64,000 nt of DNA from Crossaster papposus (lineage: Eukaryota; Echinodermata; Asteroidea; Velatida; Solasteridae). Of this stretch, positions 40,325 to 50,368 are shown piece by piece; positions within the stretch are counted from its first letter, which is position 1; each line of letters begins with the position of its first letter. The stretch lies in assembly GCA_037893245.1 (NCBI GenBank), contig JBAIAA010000008.1, positions 2,398,001 to 2,462,000 on the forward strand, given 5' to 3'. The notes under the pieces were generated by a model. The model saw only the letters and a program-made list of their open reading frames with translations, ran no database searches and was not told the DNA's origin. Both the position numbers and the translations under genes were made by a program.

Positions 40325-42139
40325 GTGATTGAAAAACTAAGAGACGTAGCAATTATTGCTCATGTTGACCACGGTAAAACCACTCTGGTGGATAAACTGC
40401 TGCAGCAATCCGGTACTCTGGGGCGTAAAGACCAGGGAGCCGAACGGATCATGGATTCCAATGATCAGGAGAAAGAGCGCGGCATTACCATTCTGGCGAA
40501 AAACACCGCCATCAACTGGCAAGACTACCACATTAACATTGTGGACACCCCGGGACACGCCGACTTCGGCGGTGAGGTAGAGCGAGTACTGTCCATGGTG
40601 GATTCCGTACTGCTGCTGGTTGATGCCGTTGACGGTCCTATGCCACAAACCCGTTTTGTCACCCAAAAAGCCTTTGAGCAGGGTCTGAAGCCCATTGTTG
40701 TTATCAACAAAATTGACCGTCCGGGCGCCCGTCCTGACTGGGTGATGGACGAAGTGTTTGACTTGTTTGACCGTCTCGGTGCGACCGACGAACAGCTGGA
40801 CTTCCCAGTAATTTACGCTTCTGCCCTGAACGGCATTGCCGGTCATGACCCGGATGAAATGGCGGACGATATGACCCCGCTATTTGAAATGATCACTGAG
40901 CGTGTACCCGCCCCTAAGGTCGATGTGGATGGTCCTTTCCAGATGCAGATCAGTGCACTGGACTATAACAGCTACCTCGGCATTATCGGTATTGGTCGTG
41001 TCACCCGCGGTATCCTGAAACCAGGCACACCCATTAGGCTGATCGATAGCGAAGGAAAAGAGCGCAACGCCAAGGTTCAGAAAGTGATGGGACACCTCGG
41101 CCTCGAACGCGTTGAAGTTGAAGAAGCCAAAGCTGGCGATATCATCTGCATTACCGGTATCGACAAGCTGAATATCTCTGATACCCTCTGCGACCCTGCC
41201 AAGGTCGAAGCGCTACCTCCTCTGACTGTTGACGAACCCACAGTGAGCATGACCTTTCAGGTCAATGATTCACCTTTTGCTGGCCTTGATGGTAAGTATG
41301 TCACCTCCCGTAATATTCGGGATCGTTTGGACAAGGAACTGCTGCACAACGTTGCACTACGTGTTGAACAAGGTGCTGATGCTGACAAATTCAAAGTGTC
41401 CGGTCGTGGTGAGTTGCACCTGTCTGTATTGATTGAAACCATGCGTCGCGAAGGCTTTGAACTGGCCGTATCTCGCCCACAAGTGGTTGTGAAAGAAGTC
41501 GATGGCGTAAAACAAGAGCCTTACGAGCATGTGGTTATCGATATCGAAGACCAGCACCAAGGGTCTGTGATGGAAGAAATCGGTAAGCGTAAAGGTGACC
41601 TGAATAACATGGTACCTGACGGTAAGGGCCGTGTACGTCTAGATTACGTGATGCCTGCTCGCGGTTTGATTGGCTTCCGTTCACAGTTTCTGACCATGAC
41701 CTCTGGCAGTGGTATTTTAACCAATGTGTTTGACCACTACGGTGTCGTGAAAGGCGGCGAAGTTTCTCACCGCCAAAACGGTGTGATGATTACCATGGTG
41801 ACCGGCAAAGTCTTAGGATACGCCCTGTGGAACTTACAGGAGCGAGGCCGCATATTTCTGGAGCCTAACGTTGAAGTGTACGAAGGACAGATCATTGGCC
41901 TGCACAGTCGTGATAACGACCTGACAGTGAACCCCACTAAAGGGAAGCAGCTGACCAACGTACGTGCGTCCGGTACCGATGAAAACATTATGCTGACACC
42001 TCCCGTACGTCACACACTGGAGCAGGCACTGGAGTTTATCGACGATGATGAGCTGGTTGAAGTCACACCCAATAATGTTCGTCTGCGTAAAAAGTTTCTG
42101 AAAGAAAGCGACCGTAAGCGAGCAAGCCGCAGCAAGTAA
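40325..42139 (+). CDS. typA: Ribosome-associated GTPase TypA/BipA
   Basis: This is a translational GTPase of the EF-G type that helps 50S assembly and stress growth. It starts at GTG 40325 ([20 protein letters not shown]). G-domain motifs are [37 protein letters not shown] and the SAL region. C-terminal blocks are [31 protein letters not shown] and the BipA-specific [16 protein letters not shown], followed by a basic tail ([13 protein letters not shown]). At 604 residues it is full length. It is divergent from msbA with about 270 bases between, and is followed by a strong terminator. Confidence 0.97.
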   Translation: MIEKLRDVAIIAHVDHGKTTLVDKLLQQSGTLGRKDQGAERIMDSNDQEKERGITILAKNTAINWQDYHINIVDTPGHADFGGEVERVLSMVDSVLLLVDAVDGPMPQTRFVTQKAFEQGLKPIVVINKIDRPGARPDWVMDEVFDLFDRLGATDEQLDFPVIYASALNGIAGHDPDEMADDMTPLFEMITERVPAPKVDVDGPFQMQISALDYNSYLGIIGIGRVTRGILKPGTPIRLIDSEGKERNAKVQKVMGHLGLERVEVEEAKAGDIICITGIDKLNISDTLCDPAKVEALPPLTVDEPTVSMTFQVNDSPFAGLDGKYVTSRNIRDRLDKELLHNVALRVEQGADADKFKVSGRGELHLSVLIETMRREGFELAVSRPQVVVKEVDGVKQEPYEHVVIDIEDQHQGSVMEEIGKRKGDLNNMVPDGKGRVRLDYVMPARGLIGFRSQFLTMTSGSGILTNVFDHYGVVKGGEVSHRQNGVMITMVTGKVLGYALWNLQERGRIFLEPNVEVYEGQIIGLHSRDNDLTVNPTKGKQLTNVRASGTDENIMLTPPVRHTLEQALEFIDDDELVEVTPNNVRLRKKFLKESDRKRASRSK

Positions 42140-42161
42140 CGTTATGTAGCTTTTACTACAG

Positions 42162-42203
42162 CCTCGAAATCAGTCAATTGAGACGGTTTTCGAGGTTTTT
42201 TTT
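42162..42203 (+). terminator. Rho-independent terminator of typA
   Basis: CCTCGAAA pairs with TTTCGAGG, followed directly by eight T. It lies 22 bases after the typA stop. Confidence 0.88.
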
Positions 42204-42442
42204 ACAGTGATTGCTATACACCACAGCCCCTCGATCAGGTTAAATCTCTGCTATTTTATCCTTACAATGGTTAATAATAGTGACTTTCATCAATTTATTA
42301 TCATTTATAATATGCAATCATGCAGAGAATTAGTAAATTTAGCTTATTTAGCACTTTTGAGTAGTAGGTAGCTGTCTTTTATCCAACCCAGAAAAAAAAC
42401 AGCCGCCTCTGACAACAATACAGCCACTATCTGGAGTGTAAG

Positions 42443-43564
42443 ATGTACATTGGTATCCCAAAAGAAATCAAAAACCACGAATACCGTGTGGGTCTGACAC
42501 CAGCCTCTGCCTATGAGCTGGTTGCCCACGGTCATAAAGTCTTTGTAGAAACCCATGCAGGAGAAGGCATAGGTTTTAGTGATAATGATTATCGCTCTGC
42601 AGGTGTAGAAGTGCTTGCATCGGCTAGTGAAGTCTTTGAAAAAGCAGAGATGATTGTCAAAGTAAAAGAACCTCAGGCCATTGAGCGCGCTCGCCTGAAA
42701 CCTCATCATACACTGTTCACTTATTTGCATCTGGCCCCGGATGCAGAACAAACGCACGACTTGATCAAATCAGGTGCAACCTGCATAGCTTATGAAACAG
42801 TCACTGATGTTAATGGTGGTCTGCCTCTACTTGCGCCTATGTCCGCAGTGGCAGGTCGTATGTCCATTCAGGCCGGTGCCAGTGCCCTTGAAAAATCCAA
42901 AGGTGGCCGAGCCGTTCTGATGGGTGGCGTTCCAGGTGTGGAACCCGCAAAGGTCGTCATTATCGGCGGTGGCGTCGTTGGCGAAAACGCCGCTGAAATG
43001 GCGATTGGTATGGGTGCAGAAGTTGTTATTCTTGATCGTTCTTTAGACGTTCTTAGCCGCTTATCCAAGCGTTTTGACAACCGTATTATAACGGTTTATT
43101 CCACAGCAATCGCACTGGCTGATCATGTTGCAGCTGCCGACCTGGTTATTGGTGCTGTTTTATTACCCGGTGCTGCTGCACCAAAACTCATTACTCGCAA
43201 GCTCATCAGCTCTATGAAAAAAGGCGCTGTCATCGTTGATGTGGCGATTGATCAGGGCGGGTGTGCTGAAACCTCAAAAGCAACAACACATGCAGAACCC
43301 ACGTATATCGTTGATGAGGTCGTGCACTACTGTGTGGCTAATATGCCAGGTGCCGTAGCTCGCACATCTACCATGGCATTAAACAATGCGACGCTGCCTT
43401 GTGTAATAGCCCTCGCAGAAAAGGGGACTAAAAAAGCACTGGAAGAAAATCAGCACCTTCGCAATGGTTTGAATGTGTGCAAAGGCCGTGTGACGTGTGA
43501 AGATGTATCTGTCGCACTTAACCTGCCTTACGTCCCCGCTCAGGATATGATTTCAGAGCTATAA
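42443..43564 (+). CDS. ald: Alanine dehydrogenase
   Basis: The enzyme catalyses the reversible NAD-dependent deamination of L-alanine to pyruvate and ammonia. It opens with MYIGIPKEIKNHEYRVGLTP and has KVKEPQAIE (Lys), FTYLHLAPD (His) and GASALEKSKGG. The Rossmann motif is VIIGGGVVGENAAEMAIGMGA, followed by VDVAIDQGGCAETS and NMPGAVARTSTMALNNATLP. At 373 residues it is full length. The 300 bases upstream (42140-42442) hold the typA terminator and an AT-rich stretch (TTATTATCATTTATAATATGC) likely to include the promoter. Confidence 0.96.
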   Translation: MYIGIPKEIKNHEYRVGLTPASAYELVAHGHKVFVETHAGEGIGFSDNDYRSAGVEVLASASEVFEKAEMIVKVKEPQAIERARLKPHHTLFTYLHLAPDAEQTHDLIKSGATCIAYETVTDVNGGLPLLAPMSAVAGRMSIQAGASALEKSKGGRAVLMGGVPGVEPAKVVIIGGGVVGENAAEMAIGMGAEVVILDRSLDVLSRLSKRFDNRIITVYSTAIALADHVAAADLVIGAVLLPGAAAPKLITRKLISSMKKGAVIVDVAIDQGGCAETSKATTHAEPTYIVDEVVHYCVANMPGAVARTSTMALNNATLPCVIALAEKGTKKALEENQHLRNGLNVCKGRVTCEDVSVALNLPYVPAQDMISEL

Positions 43565-43684
43565 CACCACGGATACGCATCGCTCCTGCTTTCACAAGGG
43601 GCATCGTTTTATCCACATAGTCTCCAAATTTACAGCGGGTACCTGCAATAAGAGTGCCCCCTGTGTTTACCCTCTCCCTATCCA

Positions 43685-43945
43685 TTAAATAACAGCCGCC
43701 ATGATATAAGCACCAATGCAAACAACACCAACAATGATAGCCAGAGCATCAGTACTAGAAGCATAACGTTGCAACTTGGGTGTTTTTCGAATGGCATACA
43801 CGGGCATAATATAAAGAATAACAGCCATCAACGGTGCGGCAATAGCCCCCATAATATCAATCACACCCCAGTTCAAATAACCCACCAGCCATAGCACCAC
43901 AATATAAAAAATATTGATCGAACGATTGAGGCGATGCTTGCTCGG
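43685..43945 (-). pseudogene. Amino-acid permease (HAAAP/SdaC-like), C-terminal fragment
   Basis: The last ~87 residues of a membrane transporter remain, with three hydrophobic helices (INIFYIVVLWLVGYLNWG, AIAAPLMAVILYIMPVYAI, ALAIIVGVVCIGAYIMAAV) and the loop RKTPKLQRYASS. These match serine/aromatic amino-acid:proton symporters. IS6 copy 2 removed everything upstream at 43946. The 120 bases between ald and this fragment show nothing else. Confidence 0.78.
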
Positions 43946-44759
43946 GGTTGTGTTGCAAACTGACACCAGCTGATGAAGGTGCTACTCTCTGATTCAAATT
44001 TTGCCGTTCAGCTGAGCTTTATTCCATGGATTTTTCCGGTCGCCACTATCCTGAGCATCTCATTCTCCAAACCATCCGTTGGTATTTACGCTACAGCCTG
44101 AGCTACCGGGATCTGGAAGAAATATTGGAAGAGCGTGGCGTTGAGATTGATCACACGACACCTTATCGCTGGGTGCAGAAGTATGCGCCTCAACTAGAAG
44201 CGGAACATCGTAAGCGTCGCAATCCCTGCGGGAAGTCGTGGCGGATGGATGAAACCTATATCAAGATCAAAGGGGAATGGGTCTATCTCTACCGAGCCGT
44301 TGATACTGAAGGCAATACCGTTGATTTTCTACTGACGAAGTACCGGGATAAGAAAGCGGCTACCCGCTTTTTCAAAAAGGCCATTCGTCTCAATGGTCAG
44401 CCAGAGAAGGTCTCCATCGATAAGAGCGGCTCCAATACCTTTGCGCTGAAGGATATCAATACCGCCCTGAAAGAAGAGAAGAAAAAGCAGATAGAGATTC
44501 GACAGAGCAAGTACCTGAATAACCTGGTAGAGCAAGATCACAGGGGTATTAAGCGCCTGACAAAACCAATGATGGGCTTTCACAGCTTCAAAACAGCCAA
44601 AAATACGCTGAAGGGTATAGAGCTATGCCATATGATCAGGAAAGGCCAATATAAGAAAACGGAAGCAGCGAATGACTGGGAGTATTTCTACTCCCTGGCA
44701 GTCTAACTATGTCCAGAGAATAGCTCCGCTCAACTGTCTCCCGTAGATGCAACACAACC
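43946..44759 (+). mobile_element. IS6-family insertion sequence, copy 2 (814 bp)
   Basis: GGTTGTGTTGCA ends at both sides. Flanks TTGCTCGG and CGCTGTCA differ, so no target duplication remains. It truncates the permease gene on the left. Confidence 0.9.
44026..44706 (+). CDS. IS6-family transposase, copy 2
   Basis: The 226-residue protein is identical to copy 1, with WRMDETYIK, VSIDKSGSN and NNLVEQDHR. The gene is intact and alone in the element. Confidence 0.93.
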   Translation: MDFSGRHYPEHLILQTIRWYLRYSLSYRDLEEILEERGVEIDHTTPYRWVQKYAPQLEAEHRKRRNPCGKSWRMDETYIKIKGEWVYLYRAVDTEGNTVDFLLTKYRDKKAATRFFKKAIRLNGQPEKVSIDKSGSNTFALKDINTALKEEKKKQIEIRQSKYLNNLVEQDHRGIKRLTKPMMGFHSFKTAKNTLKGIELCHMIRKGQYKKTEAANDWEYFYSLAV

Positions 44760-44766
44760 CGCTGTC

Positions 44767-44943
44767 ATGGCACGAGACCATAAAATGGAAAAAGACTTTC
44801 TTTTGGATGACGGCATTCAAAAAGAAAATCTGCATGAAAAAGGCTCTAAAAGAGCACTCCAGATTCGTAGAGCCCTGGAAGATAGAGAAGAAACCCGTCG
44901 TTTAAGCTCTATATGTGGTGATGATTATTGGGAAAATGTTTAA
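44767..44943 (+). CDS. Small charged protein, possibly PA3496-like, perhaps 5'-truncated
   Basis: From ATG 44767 the frame codes 58 residues: MARDHKMEKDFLLDDG, then SKRALQIRRALEDREETRRLSS and the end GDDYWENV. The RRALEDREETRRL part resembles the small PA3496-type putative envelope proteins of gammaproteobacteria. There is no ribosome site because IS6 ends seven bases upstream, so the real start may have been lost. Function unknown. Confidence 0.45.
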   Translation: MARDHKMEKDFLLDDGIQKENLHEKGSKRALQIRRALEDREETRRLSSICGDDYWENV

Positions 44944-45273
44944 TTGCCACCCTGATTAAAGATTCTGAAAAAGAGTATTAAGAAATACGTAAAGCCCTGA
45001 CCAATAGCCCGATTGGTTGGGGATTTGTTTGTTAGCAACCCTGATTGTTTTTGATTGACTGCTTCTTTAAAATCCGCGTCCTACTATACTCTCCTCATCA
45101 TACCACTGCTTTGCTTACGCCTTCCGCGCTGCGGACGATAATATACATATAATGATGTAGCCAGCAAAAGCTATAGAGGGGATGGCAGTTTTTATTAACT
45201 CAACGTTTAACGGATTCCTACACAGCGCTTTAACGGCAGCTATGTGGTGGTGAGCGTCTTTTGGAGAACAACC
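44944..45273. other. Intergenic region upstream of the SulP gene
   Basis: No gene was recognised. ACCAAT...ATTGGT near 45000 forms a short stem followed by a T-rich stretch and may end the small upstream gene. AT-rich ATAATATACATATAATGATG near 45140 could hold a promoter for the transporter. Confidence 0.4.
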
Positions 45274-46833
45274 TTGTTCGATTTACAGGCAAATAAAGTG
45301 GCAAGTCTTAAAAATGACTTGTTATCGGGGCTGACAGTGGCTCTGGCCCTTGTGCCCGAAGCAGTGGCATTCGCTTTTGTGGCCGGTGTTGAGCCATTGG
45401 TGGGGTTATACGCTGCCTTTATGGTTGGGCTGATCACAGCAGCGATTGGTGGGCGTCCCGGTATGATTTCAGGGGCCACAGGGGCGTTAGCTGTTGTCAT
45501 GGTGTCGTTGGTTGCCCAGCACGGTGTTGAGTATCTTTTTGCCACTGTTGTGCTCATGGGTATTTTCCAAATGCTGGCGGGTGTCCTTAAATTGGGTAAA
45601 TTTATCCGGATGGTGCCTCACCCTGTCATGCTCGGGTTTGTGAATGGGTTGGCCATTGTTATTTTTCTGGCACAATTGGGGCAGTTTGGCACTCATGGAG
45701 AGGCCGGTTGGTTAACAGGCACATTCATGGAAGGCAGTGTTATTGATGTTGCCTGGATGAAAGGTGAGTCGTTGTACCTTATGTTGGGGCTGGTGGCAGT
45801 CACTATGGCTATTATCCACTTTCTGCCACTTTTGACGAAAGTGGTTCCCTCCTCGCTGGCAGCCATCGTCGCGGTGAGTGTGGCTGTGTTGGCACTGGGG
45901 CTTGATACCCGTACTGTCGGTGATGTGGCAAAAATTGCAGGTGGGTTGCCGACCTTCCATATACCCAGTGTGCCTTTTACGCTTGAAACATTGTGGATTA
46001 TTTTACCTTACTCCCTGATTCTCGCCGCTATTGGTTTGATTGAGTCTTTACTTACACTGCGAATGATTGATGAAATTACAGAAACGCACGGTAGCAGCAA
46101 TAGGGAGTGCATGGGGCAGGGAACAGCCAATATTGTGACCGGCTTTTTCGGCGGTATGGGCGGTTGTGCGATGATTGGTCAAAGCATGATCAATGTAAAC
46201 TCTGGTGGGCGAGGCCGCTTGTCAGGGATCACAGCGGCACTTTGTTTATTAGCCTTTATTCTGTTTGCATCCTCATTAATAGAAAGCATTCCGGTTGCTG
46301 CGCTGGTGGGTGTTATGTTGATTGTTGTGCTGGGAACTTTTGAGTGGACCAGTTTCCGTATTCTACGCAGAGTCCCTAAAGGTGATGCCTTTGTTTTGGT
46401 GCTGGTTTCTGCGGTGACGGTGTTCACTGATCTGGCCATTGCCGTTATTGTTGGCGTTATTGTGTCTGCGCTGGTTTTTGCCTGGAAGCATGCCAAGCAT
46501 ATCCGGGTGGAACAGCGAGAAGATGATAATGGCTCTACAGTATATACCGTGCATGGCCCATTGTTTTTCGGGGCAACCAGTAACTTTCTTGAGCAGTTCA
46601 ATCCTAAAGATGACAATAAAGATGTGATTGTTGATTTTGCGGACTCCCGTGTTTGTGACCATTCTGGCTTGGAAGCTGTGGACTCGTTAGCAGAACGTTA
46701 CCTTAATAGCGGAAGAGTATTGCATTTCCGTCATTTAAGCCCTGATTGCCGCCAGCTGTTAAAGAAGGCTGGGGGGTTGGTAGAAGTGAATGTGATCGAA
46801 GAGCCAAAAGACTTTGTTGCCACCAATAATTAA
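45274..46833 (+). CDS. SulP family inorganic anion transporter (sulfate/bicarbonate type)
   Basis: This integral membrane transporter has the SulP N-terminus [37 protein letters not shown]. Many helices follow, with [12 protein letters not shown] (anion-site region), [33 protein letters not shown] and a C-terminal STAS domain ([35 protein letters not shown]). TTG 45274, ten bases after GGAG, matches the family start LFDLQ; GTG 45244 is also open. The substrate could be sulfate, bicarbonate or another anion; close relatives without sulfate genes nearby are often bicarbonate transporters. Confidence 0.92.
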   Translation: MFDLQANKVASLKNDLLSGLTVALALVPEAVAFAFVAGVEPLVGLYAAFMVGLITAAIGGRPGMISGATGALAVVMVSLVAQHGVEYLFATVVLMGIFQMLAGVLKLGKFIRMVPHPVMLGFVNGLAIVIFLAQLGQFGTHGEAGWLTGTFMEGSVIDVAWMKGESLYLMLGLVAVTMAIIHFLPLLTKVVPSSLAAIVAVSVAVLALGLDTRTVGDVAKIAGGLPTFHIPSVPFTLETLWIILPYSLILAAIGLIESLLTLRMIDEITETHGSSNRECMGQGTANIVTGFFGGMGGCAMIGQSMINVNSGGRGRLSGITAALCLLAFILFASSLIESIPVAALVGVMLIVVLGTFEWTSFRILRRVPKGDAFVLVLVSAVTVFTDLAIAVIVGVIVSALVFAWKHAKHIRVEQREDDNGSTVYTVHGPLFFGATSNFLEQFNPKDDNKDVIVDFADSRVCDHSGLEAVDSLAERYLNSGRVLHFRHLSPDCRQLLKKAGGLVEVNVIEEPKDFVATNN

Positions 46834-46857
46834 GGGCCTGCTCTTTCCAAGTATTTT

Positions 46858-46884
46858 ATAGCCGTGTTCACTGAGCACGGCTAT
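46858..46884 (+). terminator. Hairpin after the SulP gene
   Basis: ATAGCCGTG and CACGGCTAT pair over nine bases around a 9-base loop, 25 bases after the stop. The following TCTGAAC is not T-rich, so termination strength is uncertain. Confidence 0.55.
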
Positions 46885-46940
46885 TCTGAACATTATCAAA
46901 CTGTGTGTGTTTCTGTTCTGTCTCGTCAAAGGAGCCACCC

Positions 46941-47201
46941 ATGCCAGAAGAACTTCGCCTTCGTATCCAAAGCTTGCATGACATGCTGGAAGGCCAGCCT
47001 GTTGATGAGTGCACGGCTGGGTCTTTAAAACAAATCACCAGTGATATTCAACTTGCCCTGGCTCAGGCTGAGGGCGATATCCCTCTACAGAGGTACAATG
47101 CGCAGCTTGAACAGGAAGCTATCCGGTTTGGCCAGGATCACCCTGCCTTATCACAAGCGATAAAGCAGATTATTACCTCTTTGGGCAGTATGGGCATATG
47201 A
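46941..47201 (+). CDS. DUF4404 family protein
   Basis: The 86 residues (PEELRLRIQSLHDMLEGQP, then AIRFGQDHPALSQAIKQI and ITSLGSMGI) match the DUF4404 pattern of a helical protein with a terminal LxxMGI. ATG 46941 follows AAAGGAG by six bases, which decides the start over the ATG at 46905. Function unknown. Confidence 0.9.
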   Translation: MPEELRLRIQSLHDMLEGQPVDECTAGSLKQITSDIQLALAQAEGDIPLQRYNAQLEQEAIRFGQDHPALSQAIKQIITSLGSMGI

Positions 47202-47328
47202 GCGGAGACTGCTTACTCATCGTTTTGTTGATGGGGTTGACCGATACTGGCTGAAAAAACAGCTTCTATCTTTCTTGATCTGTTACCATTGGTTTCAGGC
47301 TGCCAGCTCGACGCCTCTTTTATCAATC

Positions 47329-47408
47329 TAGAACTTACGCATTGACAGACATCCAAAAAAATTGCTAGATCAGCAAAAAAACAGTGGATGTCGTCGTGCG
47401 TAGAAAAA
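47329..47408 (+). repeat. 80-bp dispersed repeat, copy 2
   Basis: TAGAACTTACGCATTGACAG to GTGCGTAGAAAAA equals the reverse complement of 4826-4905. Here it is cut directly by IS6 copy 3. The preceding 47202-47328 may be a further piece of the same element (reading RYWLKKQLLSFLICYHWFQ in one frame), but I cannot name it. Confidence 0.6.
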
Positions 47409-48222
47409 GGTTGTGTTGCATCTACGGGAGACAGTTGAGCGGAGCTATTCTCTGGACATAGTTAGACTGCCAGGGAGTAGAAATACTCCCAGTCATTCGC
47501 TGCTTCCGTTTTCTTATATTGGCCTTTCCTGATCATATGGCATAGCTCTATACCCTTCAGCGTATTTTTGGCTGTTTTGAAGCTGTGAAAGCCCATCATT
47601 GGTTTTGTCAGGCGCTTAATACCCCTGTGATCTTGCTCTACCAGGTTATTCAGGTACTTGCTCTGTCGAATCTCTATCTGCTTTTTCTTCTCTTCTTTCA
47701 GGGCGGTATTGATATCCTTCAGCGCAAAGGTATTGGAGCCGCTCTTATCGATGGAGACCTTCTCTGGCTGACCATTGAGACGAATGGCCTTTTTGAAAAA
47801 GCGGGTAGCCGCTTTCTTATCCCGGTACTTCGTCAGTAGAAAATCAACGGTATTGCCTTCAGTATCAACGGCTCGGTAGAGATAGACCCATTCCCCTTTG
47901 ATCTTGATATAGGTTTCATCCATCCGCCACGACTTCCCGCAGGGATTGCGACGCTTACGATGTTCCGCTTCTAGTTGAGGCGCATACTTCTGCACCCAGC
48001 GATAAGGTGTCGTGTGATCAATCTCAACGCCACGCTCTTCCAATATTTCTTCCAGATCCCGGTAGCTCAGGCTGTAGCGTAAATACCAACGGATGGTTTG
48101 GAGAATGAGATGCTCAGGATAGTGGCGACCGGAAAAATCCATGGAATAAAGCTCAGCTGAACGGCAAAATTTGAATCAGAGAGTAGCACCTTCATCAGCT
48201 GGTGTCAGTTTGCAACACAACC
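47409..48222 (-). mobile_element. IS6-family insertion sequence, copy 3 (814 bp)
   Basis: GGTTGTGTTGCA ends on both sides, minus orientation. Flanks TAGAAAAA and TCGCGGCA differ. It truncates the FadL-like gene on its right. Confidence 0.9.
47462..48142 (-). CDS. IS6-family transposase, copy 3
   Basis: Identical 226-residue transposase with all three catalytic blocks; see copy 1. It is in opposite orientation to copies 1 and 2, so recombination between copies 2 and 3 would invert 44760-47408 with the SulP gene. Confidence 0.93.
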   Translation of the reverse strand: MDFSGRHYPEHLILQTIRWYLRYSLSYRDLEEILEERGVEIDHTTPYRWVQKYAPQLEAEHRKRRNPCGKSWRMDETYIKIKGEWVYLYRAVDTEGNTVDFLLTKYRDKKAATRFFKKAIRLNGQPEKVSIDKSGSNTFALKDINTALKEEKKKQIEIRQSKYLNNLVEQDHRGIKRLTKPMMGFHSFKTAKNTLKGIELCHMIRKGQYKKTEAANDWEYFYSLAV

Positions 48223-48533
48223 TCGCGGCAGAATACTCTGGTATCGAAAACTGGAAGCTGCGTGCTGGTTCTATCTATACAACGAATGTTGTGCCAGAAG
48301 AATATGCATCGCCCACTTTCTCTACACCTGCTATCGCTCACACATTCAGTATGGGTGCAGGTACAACGATTATGAATGATCAGGTTGATCTGGACTTTGC
48401 TGTTGTTTATGACACAGTAAGTGCCGATGATGCAAAAGGTGGTGGTGAACTCGTCGATGGAACGCCTTCTACACCGGGTAAATACGAGTCCGAAGCCTAC
48501 GCATTCCATATGACTGCACGTTACCGTTTTTAA
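48223..48533 (+). pseudogene. FadL/OmpP1-type outer-membrane protein, C-terminal fragment
   Basis: The last ~103 residues read AAEYSGIENWKLRAGSIYT, EYASPTFSTPAIAHTFSMG, NDQVDLDFAVVYDT and end FHMTARYRF, with the terminal Phe of outer-membrane barrels. The SPTFSTPAIAH motif and the alternating strands match long-chain fatty-acid porins. IS6 copy 3 removed the N-terminal majority, including the start. Confidence 0.8.
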
Positions 48534-48557
48534 TAACGCAGCGGATCTAACGCTTTG

Positions 48558-48638
48558 AACCACGGAGGCACTAAGACACGGAGGAAAAGCGTTTTTAAAA
48601 AAGCCTAAAAAACTCCGTGCCTTTGTGCCTCCGTGGTT
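48558..48638. terminator. Long inverted repeat between convergent genes
   Basis: AACCACGGAGGCAC pairs with GTGCCTCCGTGGTT, and inside it CACGGAG pairs with CTCCGTG. The structure lies between the FadL-like fragment and the convergent hydroxylase gene and could end both transcripts; it also resembles a dispersed palindromic unit. Confidence 0.65.
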
Positions 48639-48669
48639 AAAAAAATTGAGAGTAAACCCAGCAGTGTTG

Positions 48670-49938
48670 TCACTGGGATGAGAGCGGTAAACCCTTTGCC
48701 AGACGAGGCTGCTTGCCAGAAAGACCCATTGCATACTTCATCACCTGCTTAACCCCAGGGGTAAAGCGGCCAGCCAGTGTTAAGCCAATATTGCGGATCA
48801 CCTTCAGTGGTAAGTGGTCATTGCTAAAGGCATGATAGAAACCATCCATAATCGTCATCATGCGCTGATTGTCGGGTCGTCGGATTTTCTCGTAGCGCGC
48901 TAACACATCAGGGCTGCCAATAGGCTCATTGGCTTGATGGGCCTGAACGAGTATCTCTGCCAGCCAGGCAATATCCTGAAACCCCAGATTAACGCCTTGC
49001 CCTGCCAGCGGGTTAATCGTGTGAGCGGCATCGCCAGCCAGCACGACGCCTTGTTTGTAGTAAGTCTGTGCATGCCTGCGCGCTAAAGGGAAAGATGCCC
49101 GCTGGTGAAGCGCTTTTATGGGCGGCAGGTCGACAGGAAAGGTTTTCGCTAAGGTGTTGATAAATGCTTGGGGAGGCAAAGACTTTACATGTGCAATCTT
49201 GTCCGGATGGTTATACCAAACAATCGAAGCATAGTTTTTCCCTGCAATGGTTGGCAACGGCAGGAATGATTCAGGCCCAGACGGGGTAAACGCCTGCCAG
49301 GTAATGGTTTGGGGAGGACCGTCAATTTCAACCGTAGCCACTAAACACTGTTGCTCATAATCTTGCTGATTAAGGCCAATGTGGGCGGTTTGTCTTACCA
49401 TGGAATTGGCTCCATCAGCCCCAACGAGTAGCTTACCGGTAAAACGGCGGCCATCGCTCAGTGTGATTGACGGTGACTCAGGGTGGGGCGTGAAGGTTTC
49501 AATGGTAGATGGGCAAAAAGCCTGTACTGTTTGGTGTTTGCCCATGGCGTGGCGTAAGCCAAGGGTGGTAATGTTGTTTTCAACAATAAAGCCCAGTTGA
49601 GGGTGTTGTATATCAGCGGCATCAAAAAGGGTTATATTCGGCTTTTTAGTGCCATGGCCAAATGGCCCTTGCAACTTCTCCCAGACCGCCATTTGCTGGT
49701 AAGGGCACATACGCGCTGCCTGCATAGTCTCCCAGGCACCGAGCTGTTTCAGAATTTGCTCAGAGCCATAGCTGAGGGCAGAGACACGCAAGTCGGGTAA
49801 TGAAACGGGGTCAAATGCTATGGGGGCCTGCTGATCAAACAGAGCGACAGTGATATTGGCACTGCCCAGTGCTGTCGCCAGTGCACTGCCCACCATGCCG
49901 GCACCGACAATCAATACATCAAACTGCTGCTCTTTCAT
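48670..49938 (-). CDS. FAD-dependent UbiH/UbiF/VisC family hydroxylase
   Basis: The 422-residue flavoprotein monooxygenase acts in ubiquinone ring hydroxylation. It has the N-terminal FAD motif DVLIVGAGMVGSALATAL, DLRVSALSYGS, the second motif KLLVGADGANSMVRQ and the FAD/ribityl motif GVVLAGDAAHTINPLAGQGVNLGFQD. The PYQQMAVWEKL region is most like UbiF (C6 hydroxylation), but UbiH or UbiI cannot be excluded. The C-terminal 120 residues are helical. It stands alone, convergent to the FadL-like fragment. Confidence 0.92.
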   Translation of the reverse strand: MKEQQFDVLIVGAGMVGSALATALGSANITVALFDQQAPIAFDPVSLPDLRVSALSYGSEQILKQLGAWETMQAARMCPYQQMAVWEKLQGPFGHGTKKPNITLFDAADIQHPQLGFIVENNITTLGLRHAMGKHQTVQAFCPSTIETFTPHPESPSITLSDGRRFTGKLLVGADGANSMVRQTAHIGLNQQDYEQQCLVATVEIDGPPQTITWQAFTPSGPESFLPLPTIAGKNYASIVWYNHPDKIAHVKSLPPQAFINTLAKTFPVDLPPIKALHQRASFPLARRHAQTYYKQGVVLAGDAAHTINPLAGQGVNLGFQDIAWLAEILVQAHQANEPIGSPDVLARYEKIRRPDNQRMMTIMDGFYHAFSNDHLPLKVIRNIGLTLAGRFTPGVKQVMKYAMGLSGKQPRLAKGLPLSSQ

Positions 49939-50023
49939 GGCTGACCCTGCCTGTACGTTGGCAGCTATCTAATCATAGAGTAACCTGACACTCAATGAAG
50001 CCCGCTGCAGAAGGTAGAGGTTG

Positions 50024-50335
50024 ATGTATAAACTCTGTTTTTATGTGCCAGCGTCATACGCTGAACAGGTCAAACGGGCGCTATTTGACGCCGGTGCAGG
50101 TTGTATAGGGGATTATGAACACTACGCATGGGAAACAGCGGGTACTGGCCAGTTTCGGCCCATGACCGGCAGCACGCCTTTCATTGGCAGTGAAAGTACA
50201 CTGGAAAAGCTGCCTGAACTAAAGGTAGAGATGGTGTGTGCGGATACCTGTATTCAGGTAGCCGTTGATGCTCTGCGGCAGGCGCACCCTTACGAAACAC
50301 CTGCTTTTGAGGTCTGGAAGGTCGAGCGCTTCTAG
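50024..50335 (+). CDS. NIF3/YqfO-type small protein (CutA-like fold)
   Basis: The 103 residues (YKLCFYVPASYAEQVKRALFDAG, CIGDYEHYAWETAGTGQF, VDALRQAHPYETPAFEVWK) match the stand-alone version of the insert domain of NIF3/YqfO proteins, with the conserved HPYETP. The function is uncertain; metal binding is likely. ATG 50024 is preferred over the TTG just before it. Confidence 0.9.
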   Translation: MYKLCFYVPASYAEQVKRALFDAGAGCIGDYEHYAWETAGTGQFRPMTGSTPFIGSESTLEKLPELKVEMVCADTCIQVAVDALRQAHPYETPAFEVWKVERF

Positions 50336-50368
50336 AGCGAAAAGAAGGACTTCTGCCCTTAACCGCCC

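Noticed and set aside
47202..47328. Small gene reading RYWLKKQLLSFLICYHWFQ
   Set aside because: It has no start with a ribosome site and may be part of an IS remnant; too short to call.
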